Shown here: positions 1-9,511 of the stretch, piece after piece
Layout of the letters: every line of letters begins with the position of its first letter
How positions within the stretch are numbered: position 1 is the stretch's first letter
Source of the DNA: Speluncibacter jeojiensis
GTDB taxonomy: Bacteria > Actinomycetota > Actinomycetes > Mycobacteriales > Mycobacteriaceae
Reading direction: 5' to 3'
Assembly: GCF_029589495.1 (NCBI RefSeq)
Contig: NZ_JAAIVF010000007.1
Location: 62,001 to 126,000, forward strand
Length of the DNA stretch: 64,000 bases
Notes under the pieces: model-generated
What the model was told of the DNA's origin: nothing
Seen by the model: the letters and a program-made list of their open reading frames with translations, nothing else
Database searches by the model: none
Position numbers and translations under genes: made by a program

Positions 1-284
1 TCGGGCCCCGGTGTCACGGACCTACTGGTCGTGGACCTCGTGTCGTCGTCACCCCCGTGTCGGGGGCGCGGTGCCGGCCGTTACCGATGTCAGCAGTTCC
101 CGTCCGCCTCCTCCAGGAGTCGGGTGTGCGGTCCGTCCCCGGTCGCAGCCCCCGCGAGGTGTGAGTATGGGCTCATTTTGCCACGGGGCCCCATCCGGGC
201 CAACATCGCGCCGGGCCGACGAGGTGCTGGTCGGGGTGGGCGACCGGTGTCGCTGTCGGTGCACGCCGGTACCGTTGAGGCACG
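1..284. other. 5' flank of uvrD1; no gene recognised
   Basis: I see no convincing coding frame here. The short open frames overlap one another and lack a ribosome site or family signature. The stretch must hold the promoter for the helicase gene that starts at 285. In M. tuberculosis a chorismate mutase gene lies on the other side of uvrD1, but nothing like it is visible in these bases. Confidence 0.5.
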
Positions 285-2723
285 ATGAACACACTTCCTT
301 CGGCGGCCCCCGGATCCAGTCGGCACACCGGCGCAGAGGCACTTCTCGACGGTTTGAACCCGCAGCAGCGCGCTGCGGTCGTGCACACCGGATCGCCGCT
401 GTTGATCGTCGCAGGGGCGGGGTCGGGCAAGACCGCGGTGCTCACCAGGAGGATCGCCTATCTCCTGGCCGAGCGGGGTGTGGGGCCGGGGCAGATCCTC
501 GCCATCACGTTCACCAACAAGGCCGCGGCCGAAATGCGTGAGCGGGTCGCCGCACTCGTCGGCGCCCGTGCCAACGCGATGTGGGTGGCCACGTTCCACT
601 CGTCCTGTGTGCGCATCCTGCGGGCGCAGGCCGCGCTGGTGCCGGGCATCAACTCGAACTTCTCGATCTACGACGCCGACGATTCGCGCCGGCTGCTCAC
701 GATGATCGCCAAGGATCTCGACCTCGACACCAAGAAGTTCTCGCCGAGGCTGCTGGCCACGCACATCTCGAACCTGAAGAACGAGCTGATCGACCCGGAG
801 CAGGCGAGCGCCGACGCGGCCGGGGACCCGGCCGAGCTGCCGCGCCTGATCGCGACCGTCTACACGCACTATCAGCAGCGGTTGCGGTCGGCCAACGCGT
901 TCGACTTCGACGACCTGATCAGCGAGACCGTCGCGCTGCTGCAGTCGCACCCGCAGGTCGCCGAGTACTACCGTCGCCGGTTCCGGCACGTGCTGGTCGA
1001 CGAGTACCAGGACACCAACCATGCGCAGTACGTGCTGGTGCGCGAGCTTGTCGGGCTCGAGCCTGCCGACGGCGAGCCGGGTCGGGTGGCACCCTCGGAG
1101 CTGTGTGTGGTCGGCGACGCCGATCAGTCGATCTACGCGTTCCGCGGGGCGACGATCCGCAACATCGTCGAGTTCGAGCGGGACTATCCCGACGCCCGGA
1201 CCATCCTGCTCGAACAGAACTACCGCTCGACGCAGAACATCCTGTCGGCCGCGAACGCGGTCATCGCGCGCAACTCGGGCCGACGCGAGAAGCGGCTGTG
1301 GACCGACGCGGGCGAGGGTGAGCTGATCACCGGCTACGTGGCGGACAACGAGCACGACGAGGCCTCGTTCGTCGCCGCCGAGATCGACCGGCTGGTCGAC
1401 GAGGGGGAGGCGACGTACGGCGACGTGGCGGTGTTCTACCGCACCAACAATTCCTCCCGCGCGCTCGAGGAGGTGTTCATCCGGCTCGGTCTGCCCTACA
1501 AGGTGGTCGGCGGCGTGCGCTTCTACGAGCGCAAGGAGGTCCGCGACATCGTGGCGTACCTGCGGGTGCTCGCCAATCCCGACGACGCGGTGAGCCTGCG
1601 CCGGATCCTCAACACCCCGCGCCGCGGCATCGGCGACCGCGCCGAGGCGTGCGTGGCGGTGCACGCGGAGAACACCGGCCTCGGCTTCGCCGCCGCGTTG
1701 CGGGCGGGCGCCGAGGGGACGGTGCCGCTGCTGAACACCCGGTCGCAGAAGGCGATCGCCGCGTTCGTCGAGATCATGGACGGGCTGCGCACCCTGCTCG
1801 ACAGGGACGGGGTGCCCGACGTAGGCGACGTCGTCGAAGCGATCCTCGACCGCACCGGCTACCGGGCCGAACTCGAGGCCAGCAGCGATCCGCAGGACGG
1901 CGCGCGCCTGGACAACCTCAACGAATTGGTCAGCGTGGCACGCGAGTTCAGCGCCGACGCGGCCAACGTGGCGGCCATGGTCGAGGACACCGGGGATGCA
2001 GGTGACGGGGACGCCGCGCCTGCGGACGAGGGCGCTCCCGAACCGGGCTCGGTGGCCGCGTTCCTCGAGCGGGTGTCGCTGGTCGCGGACTCCGATCAGG
2101 TGCCGGAGTCGGGTGCGGGCGTGGTCACGCTGATGACGCTGCACACCGCCAAGGGACTGGAGTTCCCGGTCGTGTTCGTCGCCGGCTGGGAGGACGGGCA
2201 GTTCCCGCACATGCGTGCGCTCGGCGACCCGGCCGAGCTGTCCGAGGAGCGCCGGCTGGCCTACGTCGGCATCACCCGGGCCCGCCGCCGGCTGTATCTC
2301 ACCCGCGCGGTGCTCCGCTCCGCCTGGGGGCAGCCGATCATGAACCCCGAATCGCGTTTCCTGCAGGAGATCCCGGCGGAGCTGGTGCACTGGCGCCGCG
2401 AGGATCCGGGCGTGAGCGGCGGCAGTCCGGGCGGCGGAGGGCGGGGCGTCGGCGGATGGGGCTCCGGGGGATTGGGCGGCGGCCGGTTGATCGGCAGCGG
2501 ACGGCCGTCCTCGCGCGAGTCGGGCAGCTTCGGCAAGGCGCGGCCGCGCAACAACGACCTGGTGCTCGTCGCGGGCGACCGGGTCAGTCACGACAAGTAC
2601 GGTCTGGGCACCGTCATCTCCTGCGACGGCGTCGGTACACGCGCGACCGCGACCATCGACTTCGGCAGCGCCGGAAAGGTGCGGCTGATGCTCATCGGTG
2701 GCGTGCCGATGATCAAGCTGTGA
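285..2723 (+). CDS. uvrD1: ATP-dependent 3'-5' DNA helicase UvrD1/PcrA
   Basis: Superfamily 1A helicase that unwinds DNA in nucleotide excision repair and replication restart. In mycobacteria UvrD1 works with Ku. The 812-residue length fits the family. Visible motifs are Walker A AGAGSGKT (43-50), the DEXX box DEYQD (239-243), motif III GDADQS (277-282), and TLHTAKGLE with the VGITRARRRLYLT box in the C-terminal half. A glycine-rich linker follows, then a Tudor-like tail starting GDRVSHDKYGLGTV, which in PcrA/UvrD binds RNA polymerase. The ATG at 285 follows GAGG at 277-280. The next gene converges on it after 54 nt, as Rv0950c does on Rv0949. I see no SOS box upstream. Confidence 0.95.
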   Translation: MNTLPSAAPGSSRHTGAEALLDGLNPQQRAAVVHTGSPLLIVAGAGSGKTAVLTRRIAYLLAERGVGPGQILAITFTNKAAAEMRERVAALVGARANAMWVATFHSSCVRILRAQAALVPGINSNFSIYDADDSRRLLTMIAKDLDLDTKKFSPRLLATHISNLKNELIDPEQASADAAGDPAELPRLIATVYTHYQQRLRSANAFDFDDLISETVALLQSHPQVAEYYRRRFRHVLVDEYQDTNHAQYVLVRELVGLEPADGEPGRVAPSELCVVGDADQSIYAFRGATIRNIVEFERDYPDARTILLEQNYRSTQNILSAANAVIARNSGRREKRLWTDAGEGELITGYVADNEHDEASFVAAEIDRLVDEGEATYGDVAVFYRTNNSSRALEEVFIRLGLPYKVVGGVRFYERKEVRDIVAYLRVLANPDDAVSLRRILNTPRRGIGDRAEACVAVHAENTGLGFAAALRAGAEGTVPLLNTRSQKAIAAFVEIMDGLRTLLDRDGVPDVGDVVEAILDRTGYRAELEASSDPQDGARLDNLNELVSVAREFSADAANVAAMVEDTGDAGDGDAAPADEGAPEPGSVAAFLERVSLVADSDQVPESGAGVVTLMTLHTAKGLEFPVVFVAGWEDGQFPHMRALGDPAELSEERRLAYVGITRARRRLYLTRAVLRSAWGQPIMNPESRFLQEIPAELVHWRREDPGVSGGSPGGGGRGVGGWGSGGLGGGRLIGSGRPSSRESGSFGKARPRNNDLVLVAGDRVSHDKYGLGTVISCDGVGTRATATIDFGSAGKVRLMLIGGVPMIKL

Positions 2724-2777
2724 GGCCGCGGCTCCAGGATGCCGCCGTGCGGTGAGGTCGCGGCCGGGCGGTGAGCC

Positions 2778-3887
2778 TCAGCCGGCGTAGTGACCGAGGC
2801 TGATGCCGCGCTGCGCCAGCCACGGCAGCGGATCGACCCGCTGGGAGCCGTCAAGCCAGATCTCGAAATGCAGGTGCGGCCCGGTGGAGAACCCGCGGTT
2901 GCCCACCTCGGCGATCTCGTCGCCGGCCAGCACGTGCTGCCCGACCTGCACCAGCGACCGGTCGATGTGACCGTAGACGCTGACCGTGCCGTCGTCGTGC
3001 CGTAGCCGCACCCACATCCCGAAGCCGCTGGCCGGCCCCGAATCGATGACGGTGCCGTCGGCGACGGCATGGATAGGGGTGTCCATTGCGGCGGCGATGT
3101 CCACCCCGCCGTGGATGGTGCCCCACCGCGTGCCGAAGACGGAGGTGAAGATGCCCTGTGCCGGCAGCGCGAACAAGGGCCGACGGGAGGCGGCGTCGCG
3201 GGCAGCGCGGTCGGCCGCGTACTTGGTGCCCTTGGCGAGTTGCTCCGAGAAGGTGGCGAGGTCGTCACCCTGGGCGACGGTGAGCACCTGCGCATCGCCG
3301 GCGGGTTCGTGCGACGAACTGCCGCCGAGTGCCTGCAGCCCGCTGCCCGAGGCGAGTGCCACGTCCGAACTGTCCGACACCGACGGACCGGCGCCGCGCA
3401 CCATCGACTGGCCCGCGGCGACGACCGCGCCCGCCGCGACGGCGACCACGGCCACCCGGCCCTTGATCGCGTGCGGCGGGGTCGGCACCCGATGGGCGCC
3501 GCGACGTCGGCTCTGCGGGGTGGCGGAGGTGTCCGGGGCGGCTGTGGGTGCAAACGAGGCGGCTGCATCGAGGACCGGCAGTTCCGGCTCGGCAGGCTCG
3601 ACGGCTCGGGACGCGGGCGTCGACGCGGCGAACACCTCGGTCGGTGCATCCGCGGGGACGGGGGTGAACCACCGGCGCGACTGCGCGTCGGACGTCTCGT
3701 GCGCGCCGTGCCGTGAATGCGACGGAGTCGTGTTGCGGTACACCGGGATCCGGCGAGTCCGGTCGTCGTCGCGGTCCATGGTGGTGTCGAACGTGTCGGT
3801 GGCGCCGGCATCGGGGGCGGGGCGGGAAGTGGGCCGGCTTGCCCCGACGAAACGGCTCTGCGTGAAGGACGTGCGGTCGTGCGCCAA
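2778..3887 (-). CDS. Membrane-anchored M23 (LytM) peptidase
   Basis: Probable zinc endopeptidase, or degenerate LytM factor, acting on peptidoglycan; the positional equivalent of Rv0950c. The 369-residue protein has a long polar N-terminal cytoplasmic region, one membrane segment (about 143-161), a linker and a C-terminal M23 domain. Metal ligands are conserved: the HxxxD motif HGGVD (259-263) and HLHFE (His338, His340). This suggests a competent enzyme rather than an inactive activator. The start taken is TTG at 3887; the ORF has no nearby ATG with a better ribosome site. It converges with uvrD1 and is divergent from the membrane protein gene at 4125. The late N-terminal membrane segment puts the catalytic domain outside the cell. 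Confidence 0.88.
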   Translation of the reverse strand: MAHDRTSFTQSRFVGASRPTSRPAPDAGATDTFDTTMDRDDDRTRRIPVYRNTTPSHSRHGAHETSDAQSRRWFTPVPADAPTEVFAASTPASRAVEPAEPELPVLDAAASFAPTAAPDTSATPQSRRRGAHRVPTPPHAIKGRVAVVAVAAGAVVAAGQSMVRGAGPSVSDSSDVALASGSGLQALGGSSSHEPAGDAQVLTVAQGDDLATFSEQLAKGTKYAADRAARDAASRRPLFALPAQGIFTSVFGTRWGTIHGGVDIAAAMDTPIHAVADGTVIDSGPASGFGMWVRLRHDDGTVSVYGHIDRSLVQVGQHVLAGDEIAEVGNRGFSTGPHLHFEIWLDGSQRVDPLPWLAQRGISLGHYAG

Positions 3888-4124
3888 GGTTCGACAACTC
3901 CCGTCCGCGGTCCAGGTCGTGACCAGATCGTTATTTCAGCCTCGGCGACGTTAGCCAACCGATCATGTGAAAGGCAAGCCTCAGGGCGGCGTGGCAGAGA
4001 GTGTGTGGCAGCTCACAGTCGCATGGTCGATGGGTGCGGTCGCCGAGTCGTGCCGGACGGTTCGTCACCGAGATCGGCTTGTCGCGACGGGTCAGGAGCG
4101 CCGCCGGCCGATACCGTCGTGCGG

Positions 4125-6059
4125 GTGACACGCTCCTCTCGCTCGGCCGCCCGGTCCCGCTCCGGTTCCCGGGGCGCCGCGGCTTCCCGTCCGATCCCGA
4201 AGCGACCGGCCGGGAAGCAATCGGCCGGGACGCGACCGGCCGCGAACGCGACGCCGCACAGATGGCGGACGGCCGTCGCGGCGTGGACCTCCGGCGGGAC
4301 CGGCCCGGTGCACCCGCGGCATCGGGTGGCGGTCTGGACGGCGCTGATCGGCGCGCTCGCCGTCGCGGTGGCCCCCGCCCTCGCGCCCGCACGGACGGTG
4401 CACGGCCCCGGCCCCGGCGGCGCGATCTGGCCGGCGGCGGTCGTCGTCGCGCTGTGTGCCTTCGCCCCGGGGCTGCTCGCGGCGCTCGCGCTGCGGTCGC
4501 GGCGCGCGAGCCTGGGCGCCGGTCTGCTGGCGGGTTCCGGTGCTGTCGCCGTCGGGCTGACCGTCCTGGACGTGCAACTGCTGGTCGGGCCCATCGACGC
4601 GAACCGGCTCGAGTTGCTGCGGCCGCTCACGGCGGCGCACCTGTCGCCGGGACCGGGCGCGGTCGTGGTGCTCGTCGGCCACCTGCTCGCCGTCGCCGCC
4701 GGGCTGGTGGCGCTGTCGGCCGCCCGGCGGCTCGACGACCAGCCGATGCCGGATCGTGAGCCGGACGGCGAGGAGGGGCGCGCCGTCGGTGCGCAACTCG
4801 GCTCCGCGGCGGTGCTCGCGGTGTCGGTGGCGGCAGCTGTCGCGGTGGTCGGGCTGTTCGGCGCGGCGCTGACGTCGTCCGATCCGGTGGTGCTGACGCA
4901 CTCGGTCGTCGACGCCCCCTATCCGGTCGCGTTCGGGACCGTCGCGGTGGTGGCGGGCCTGCTGCTGGTGGTCGCGATGGCGCTGGTGACCTGCTCACGG
5001 TGGACCTCCGCCGGGGCGCTGACCGGGGCGGGCCTGGGTGTCCTGCAGCTGTCGGGCGGACGGCTGACCGCCGGACTCGGCGCCGGTGACCGGATCGGGG
5101 TGTCGGCGGCGACGGTGTGGTCGACCGTCGCAGCGGTGGCGCTTGTGGTGATCGGACTCGCGATCCCGGTGGTCGCGGACCTGCGCGACCGTGCGGTCCC
5201 CGCGCCGGTGCGGGCGGGGAACGGACGGGCGCCGTCGATCGGCCGCGCGCATCGGGTCGCTGGTCTGTGCGGTCTCGTGACCGCGGTGGTCGCGGTGGTC
5301 GGCGCGGTGCTCCCGGTACTGCGGGTCTCCGCGGGCCTGCCGGAACCGCGCATCTACGCCACCCGGGTGGAACTGGCCGCGGGCGTGCTCCTCGCGATCG
5401 TGGCGGTGTGGCTGCTGCTAAGCGAGTACGCGGTGCGGGTCCGTCCGGTACTGGCGGTCGTGTGGACGGTCCCGCTGCTGGGCGCGACCGCGGTGCTGGA
5501 GTCGGTGGTGTTCGCCTCCGATGTGCCGGGTGTGGGGCTGGGGCCGGGTGCGTTCGCGGCCGGCCTCGTCGTGATCGGTGCGGTGACGACCGGGGTGGCG
5601 GCCGGAATGGCCGGTGCCGCAGAACGTTCGGAGATCGACACCTCGGTCGATCCGGAGGTCGACCGGCCCGGCGCGGTGGTCACCGGCATCGGCGCCGCGG
5701 CCGCGGTCGTGTCCTTGGTGTTGCCGCTGTACACGGCCCCGGATGTCGGCGGGCGGAGCTTCGCCGCCGCCTGGATCGGGCATCTGCCGTGGGGCTGGGA
5801 CGTGTGGGGGCAGGTGGTGACGGCCGTCGCGATCGCCAGCGCGGCCTTGGTCGCGGCCCGCGCGCGGCCGGCCCGCGGCGCGGCCCTGTCGGCCGGCTGC
5901 ACGATCGCGGTCATCGGCTATCTGGCGACCGGGCCGCTCACGTGGGCGCGCGTCCCGGACCATCGAGTGGGACCGGCGATGTTCGTCGGGGCGCTCGCGG
6001 TCGTAGGCTTGGGCGCGGGTGCGGTGATGGCCGGGCGGAGAGCGGCTCGGGGCCAGTGA
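4125..6059 (+). CDS. Large multi-pass membrane protein, unknown function
   Basis: I do not recognise the family. The frame stays open well upstream, into the region opposite the M23 gene, so the start is a choice. GTG at 4125 (or 4119) is the most likely and gives about 644 residues. A basic, Ser/Arg/Pro-rich N-terminal tail of some 70 residues is followed by roughly a dozen or more hydrophobic helices rich in Ala, Val, Gly and Leu, with few charged loops. No transporter signature, ATPase or catalytic motif is evident. It ends 114 nt before sucC, on the same strand. M. tuberculosis has no gene at this place between Rv0950c and sucC, so it is an insertion relative to that order. Third-position GC matches its neighbours, so recent transfer is not indicated. 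Confidence 0.75.
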   Translation: MTRSSRSAARSRSGSRGAAASRPIPKRPAGKQSAGTRPAANATPHRWRTAVAAWTSGGTGPVHPRHRVAVWTALIGALAVAVAPALAPARTVHGPGPGGAIWPAAVVVALCAFAPGLLAALALRSRRASLGAGLLAGSGAVAVGLTVLDVQLLVGPIDANRLELLRPLTAAHLSPGPGAVVVLVGHLLAVAAGLVALSAARRLDDQPMPDREPDGEEGRAVGAQLGSAAVLAVSVAAAVAVVGLFGAALTSSDPVVLTHSVVDAPYPVAFGTVAVVAGLLLVVAMALVTCSRWTSAGALTGAGLGVLQLSGGRLTAGLGAGDRIGVSAATVWSTVAAVALVVIGLAIPVVADLRDRAVPAPVRAGNGRAPSIGRAHRVAGLCGLVTAVVAVVGAVLPVLRVSAGLPEPRIYATRVELAAGVLLAIVAVWLLLSEYAVRVRPVLAVVWTVPLLGATAVLESVVFASDVPGVGLGPGAFAAGLVVIGAVTTGVAAGMAGAAERSEIDTSVDPEVDRPGAVVTGIGAAAAVVSLVLPLYTAPDVGGRSFAAAWIGHLPWGWDVWGQVVTAVAIASAALVAARARPARGAALSAGCTIAVIGYLATGPLTWARVPDHRVGPAMFVGALAVVGLGAGAVMAGRRAARGQ

Positions 6060-6087
6060 CCTGCACCACTTCGGACCGGGGCTGTGA

Positions 6088-6115
6088 TTGGCGTGCTGAC
6101 GCGGGTCGATACAGT
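6088..6115 (+). promoter_or_regulatory. Candidate sucCD promoter
   Basis: A TTGGCG hexamer (6088-6093) lies 16 bp before TACAGT (6110-6115). This resembles a housekeeping sigma promoter about 55 nt upstream of the sucC start. The match is moderate and read by eye only. Confidence 0.4.
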
Positions 6116-6173
6116 CCGAAAGACCCGCTCCTACCCCTCGGGCGGGCATCAACGCAGACGAGACGGTGAGCAG

Positions 6174-7343
6174 ATGGATCTCTTCGAATACCAGGCGAAG
6201 GAACTCTTCGCCAAGCATGACGTGCCCACGTCGGCCGGCCGTGTTACCGACACTGTCGCCGGTGCCCGCGAGATCGCCGAGGAAATCGGCAAGCCCGTGA
6301 TGGTCAAGGCGCAGGTCAAGGTCGGCGGCCGCGGCAAGGCGGGCGGCGTCAAGTACTCGGCCGACGCGGACGCGGCGCAGGCGAACGCCGAGGCGATCCT
6401 GGGCCTGGACATCAAGGGCCACGTCGTCAAGAAGCTGCTCGTCGCCGAGGCGAGTGAGATCGCGGAGGAGTACTACATCTCCTTCCTGCTCGACCGCACC
6501 AACCGCACCTACCTGGCGATGTGCTCGGTCGAGGGTGGCGTCGAGATCGAGGTCACCGCCGAGGAGAACCCCGACGCCCTCGCGAAGATCCCCGTCGACG
6601 CCGTCAAGGGTGTCGACCTCGCGTTCGCGCGCCAGATCGCCGAGGCCGGCAAGCTGCCCGCCGAGGTCCTCGACGCCGCGGCGAACACGATCCAGAAGCT
6701 GTGGGAGGTCTTCATCAAGGAAGACGCTCTCCTCGTCGAGGTCAACCCCCTCGTGCGTACGCCCGACGACCAGATCCTCGCGCTCGACGGCAAGGTCACC
6801 CTGGACGCCAACGCCGACTTCCGTCAGCCCGGCCACGCCGAGTTCGAGGACAAGGACGCGACGGATCCGCTCGAGCTCAAGGCCAAGGCCAACGACCTCA
6901 ACTACGTCAAGCTCGACGGTGAGGTCGGCGTCATCGGCAACGGCGCCGGTCTGGTCATGTCGACCCTGGACGTCGTCGCCTACGCGGGCGAGAAGCACGG
7001 CAACGTCAAGCCGGCCAACTTCCTCGACATCGGCGGCGGCGCCTCGGCTGCCGTCATGGCCGCGGGCCTGGACGTCATCCTGAACGACGCGCAGGTCAAG
7101 AGCGTCTTCGTGAACGTCTTCGGTGGCATCACCGCGTGTGACGCCGTCGCCAACGGCATCATCGGTGCGCTGCAGACCCTTGGCGACGAGGCCAACAAGC
7201 CCCTCGTCGTGCGCCTGGACGGCAACAACGTCGAAGAGGGTCGCCGCATCCTCGCCGAGGCCAACCACCCGCTGGTCACGGTCGTCGCAACCATGGACGA
7301 GGCTGCCGACAAGGCTGCCGAGCTCGCCTTCGCAGCGAAGTAA
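6174..7343 (+). CDS. sucC: Succinyl-CoA synthetase, beta subunit
   Basis: Nucleotide-binding subunit of the TCA-cycle enzyme that converts succinyl-CoA, ADP and phosphate to succinate, CoA and ATP. The 389-residue protein starts [12 protein letters not shown], the conserved family N-terminus. It has the ATP-grasp glycine loop [10 protein letters not shown] (51-60) and the C-terminal [10 protein letters not shown] segment that contacts the active-site phosphohistidine. The open frame continues 90 nt upstream to 6084, but homology to the family start and a GGTGAG ribosome site favour ATG 6174. sucD follows after 13 nt in the same transcript, giving the usual alpha-beta pair in one operon. Confidence 0.97.
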   Translation: MDLFEYQAKELFAKHDVPTSAGRVTDTVAGAREIAEEIGKPVMVKAQVKVGGRGKAGGVKYSADADAAQANAEAILGLDIKGHVVKKLLVAEASEIAEEYYISFLLDRTNRTYLAMCSVEGGVEIEVTAEENPDALAKIPVDAVKGVDLAFARQIAEAGKLPAEVLDAAANTIQKLWEVFIKEDALLVEVNPLVRTPDDQILALDGKVTLDANADFRQPGHAEFEDKDATDPLELKAKANDLNYVKLDGEVGVIGNGAGLVMSTLDVVAYAGEKHGNVKPANFLDIGGGASAAVMAAGLDVILNDAQVKSVFVNVFGGITACDAVANGIIGALQTLGDEANKPLVVRLDGNNVEEGRRILAEANHPLVTVVATMDEAADKAAELAFAAK

Positions 7344-7356
7344 GGGACACACAACA

Positions 7357-8259
7357 ATGGCTATCTTCCTGACCAAGGACTCCAAGGTCATCGTCCAGGG
7401 CATCACCGGTGGCGAGGGCTCCAAGCACACCGCCCGGATGCTCGCGGCCGGCACCCAGGTCGTCGGTGGCGTCAACGCGCGCAAGGCCGGCACCAAGGTC
7501 TCGCACACCGACAAGGCCGGCAACGCCATCGAGCTGCCCGTCTTCGCGACCGTCGCCGAGGCCATGAAGGAGACCGGCGCGGACGTCTCGATCGCATTCG
7601 TCCCCCCGGCCTTCTCCAAGGACGCCATCGTCGAGGCCATCGACGCGGAGATCCCGCTGCTCGTCGTCATCACCGAGGGCATCCCGGTGCAGGACTCCGC
7701 GTACGCGTGGGCCTACAACGTCGAGAAGGGCGAGAAGACCCGGATCATCGGCCCCAACTGCCCGGGCATCATCACCCCGGAAGAGGCCCTCGTCGGCATC
7801 ACCCCGGCCAACATCGCGGGCAAGGGCCCGATCGGGCTGGTCTCCAAGTCCGGCACCCTGACCTACCAGATGATGTTCGAGCTGCGTGAGTACGGCTTCT
7901 CGACCGCCATCGGTATCGGCGGCGACCCGGTCATCGGCACCACCCACATCGACGCCATCGAGGCGTTCGAGAAGGATCCCGAGACCAAGCTCATCGTCAT
8001 GATCGGCGAGATCGGCGGCGACGCCGAGGAGCGTGCCGCCGACTACATCAAGGCGAACGTCTCGAAGCCGGTCGTCGGCTACGTCGCGGGCTTCACCGCC
8101 CCGGAGGGCAAGACCATGGGCCACGCCGGCGCCATCGTCTCCGGCTCCTCGGGCACCGCCCAGGCGAAGAAGGACGCGCTCGAGGCCGCGGGCGTCAAGG
8201 TCGGCAAGACGCCGTCCGAGACCGCCGCGCTGGCACGGGAGATCCTCAAGTCGCTGTGA
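7357..8259 (+). CDS. sucD: Succinyl-CoA synthetase, alpha subunit
   Basis: CoA-binding and phosphorylated subunit of succinyl-CoA synthetase. The 300 residues match the family. The N-terminal Rossmann fold starts with the CoA-binding TGGEGSKHT segment, the [13 protein letters not shown] motif sits mid-protein, and the phosphoacceptor is His256 in [12 protein letters not shown] 7357 follows the sucC stop by 13 nt with AAGGGA as ribosome site. A strong hairpin at 8329-8361 ends the sucCD transcript. Confidence 0.97.
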   Translation: MAIFLTKDSKVIVQGITGGEGSKHTARMLAAGTQVVGGVNARKAGTKVSHTDKAGNAIELPVFATVAEAMKETGADVSIAFVPPAFSKDAIVEAIDAEIPLLVVITEGIPVQDSAYAWAYNVEKGEKTRIIGPNCPGIITPEEALVGITPANIAGKGPIGLVSKSGTLTYQMMFELREYGFSTAIGIGGDPVIGTTHIDAIEAFEKDPETKLIVMIGEIGGDAEERAADYIKANVSKPVVGYVAGFTAPEGKTMGHAGAIVSGSSGTAQAKKDALEAAGVKVGKTPSETAALAREILKSL

Positions 8260-8328
8260 CACCGGGATCTGCCGATCTCTTCCGGAGACCGTTTTCGGCA
8301 GGTCATCTTCCGCGCTGCTCCTGACCGA

Positions 8329-8361
8329 GGGTGCGCCCGATCCGACCGATCGGGCGCACCC
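8329..8361 (+). terminator. Rho-independent terminator after sucCD
   Basis: A perfect 12-bp stem (8329-8340 with 8350-8361, GGGTGCGCCCGA pairing with its complement) has a 9-nt loop and is followed by TTT. It lies 70 nt after the sucD stop and before the DUF5336 gene. Confidence 0.85.
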
Positions 8362-8427
8362 TTTGTCGTCTCCGTGGTCTAGCGTTGTCCCTTGCGTCAC
8401 AATCGAGACATCCGACAAGGAGAAGAC

Positions 8428-9450
8428 ATGACGTTCACGCCCGGGCCGGGGGGCTACGGCGCCCCGCAGTCAGGTGGCCAGCCGCAGGGTCCGCAACAGG
8501 GTGCCCCGGCACCGCAGTCGCAGCAGTCCCAGCAGGCCTATACCGCGCAGTCCGCGAGCGCCGAGGCGCAGCCGGCCGCGGCCGGTGGGACGGAGAACGC
8601 CGGCAACGGCGGGCTGCCCCGGATCATGCGCCTGGTCGTGATCGTGCTGGGTGTGCTGAACTTCTTCCTGGGCTTCCTGCCCTACGTCTCGGCCCAACTG
8701 CCCTACGGCAACGCCAAGGTGTCCGAGAACTTCTTCGAGTTCGGTGTCCCGACCATCGGACTCTCGCTGCTCCTGCTGGCCGGCCTGATCGTCGCGACCG
8801 GACTGCTGCCCAAGCAGGCCGAGCAGCTGGGCCTGGCCGCCGCCTCGGCGATCGCCGGCTTCTTCGCGCTGCTGTTCGTGACGTTCGCGCTGGGCGACAA
8901 CATCAACGTCGAGACCGGGCCGATCGTGGTCCTGGTGCTCGGGTTCATCCAGGCGCTGATCGCGGTCGCGCTGCTTCTCGTCGACGCTGGCATCGTCAAG
9001 CTGCCCGAGCCGAAGCCGGCGCCCGCGCCGGGCTACGGGATGGGGCAGCCCTACGGCCAGTACGGCCAGCAGCAGTACGGGCAACAGCAGCAGTACGGTC
9101 AGCCCCAGCAGGGCTACGGGCAGCAGCAGTACGGCCAGCAGCAGTACGGGGCCGGGCAGCAGGCCTACGGCGCACCCCAGGCCCAGTCGCCCCAGGCTCC
9201 CTCGACCCCCTACGGCCAGCCGCAGCCGTCTCCGGGATACACCGCGCCGCAGCCGGGTACCGGTGGCCAGCACGCGGCGACGCCGCAGCCGTACAGTGCG
9301 CCGACGCCGACGTACGGTCAGCAGCCGGGTCAGCCGGGTGCGTCCACCGGGCAGCCCCCGGCGTCGTCGGCCGACGATGCGACGCGGGCGTTCCCGACCC
9401 AGCCGGGCTCGGACCAGCCGGGCTCGGGCCAGCCGCCGAACCAGGGCTGA
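8428..9450 (+). CDS. DUF5336 membrane protein (34 kDa antigen, Rv0954-like)
   Basis: Membrane protein of 340 residues, equivalent by position and design to Rv0954, which associates with the mycobacterial division machinery. A short Gly/Gln-rich N-terminus is followed by about four hydrophobic helices (residues 65-190) and then a long low-complexity tail rich in Gln, Tyr, Gly and Pro with repeated QQYGQ units. ATG 8428 has a good AAGGAG site; an in-frame upstream extension to 8392 lacks one. It is followed by perM, and in mycobacteria this pair is also adjacent. The GQYG-type tail resembles the N-terminus of the HtrA protease at 21735. Both tails are probably disordered. Confidence 0.85.
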   Translation: MTFTPGPGGYGAPQSGGQPQGPQQGAPAPQSQQSQQAYTAQSASAEAQPAAAGGTENAGNGGLPRIMRLVVIVLGVLNFFLGFLPYVSAQLPYGNAKVSENFFEFGVPTIGLSLLLLAGLIVATGLLPKQAEQLGLAAASAIAGFFALLFVTFALGDNINVETGPIVVLVLGFIQALIAVALLLVDAGIVKLPEPKPAPAPGYGMGQPYGQYGQQQYGQQQQYGQPQQGYGQQQYGQQQYGAGQQAYGAPQAQSPQAPSTPYGQPQPSPGYTAPQPGTGGQHAATPQPYSAPTPTYGQQPGQPGASTGQPPASSADDATRAFPTQPGSDQPGSGQPPNQG

Positions 9451-9511
9451 TCGCCGGTCACTGCGGCGCGCCTGAGCGGGGACCGGCCGGTGGGATGTCA
9501 CGCTGGTCGCG

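Noticed and set aside
90-2591. 833-aa minus-strand open frame opposite uvrD1
   Set aside because: It is a high-GC shadow frame of the helicase gene with Arg/Asp/His-rich composition and no domain.
5418-7682. 754-aa minus-strand frame across the membrane protein and sucCD
   Set aside because: It covers well-identified genes on the other strand and has the composition of an antisense frame.
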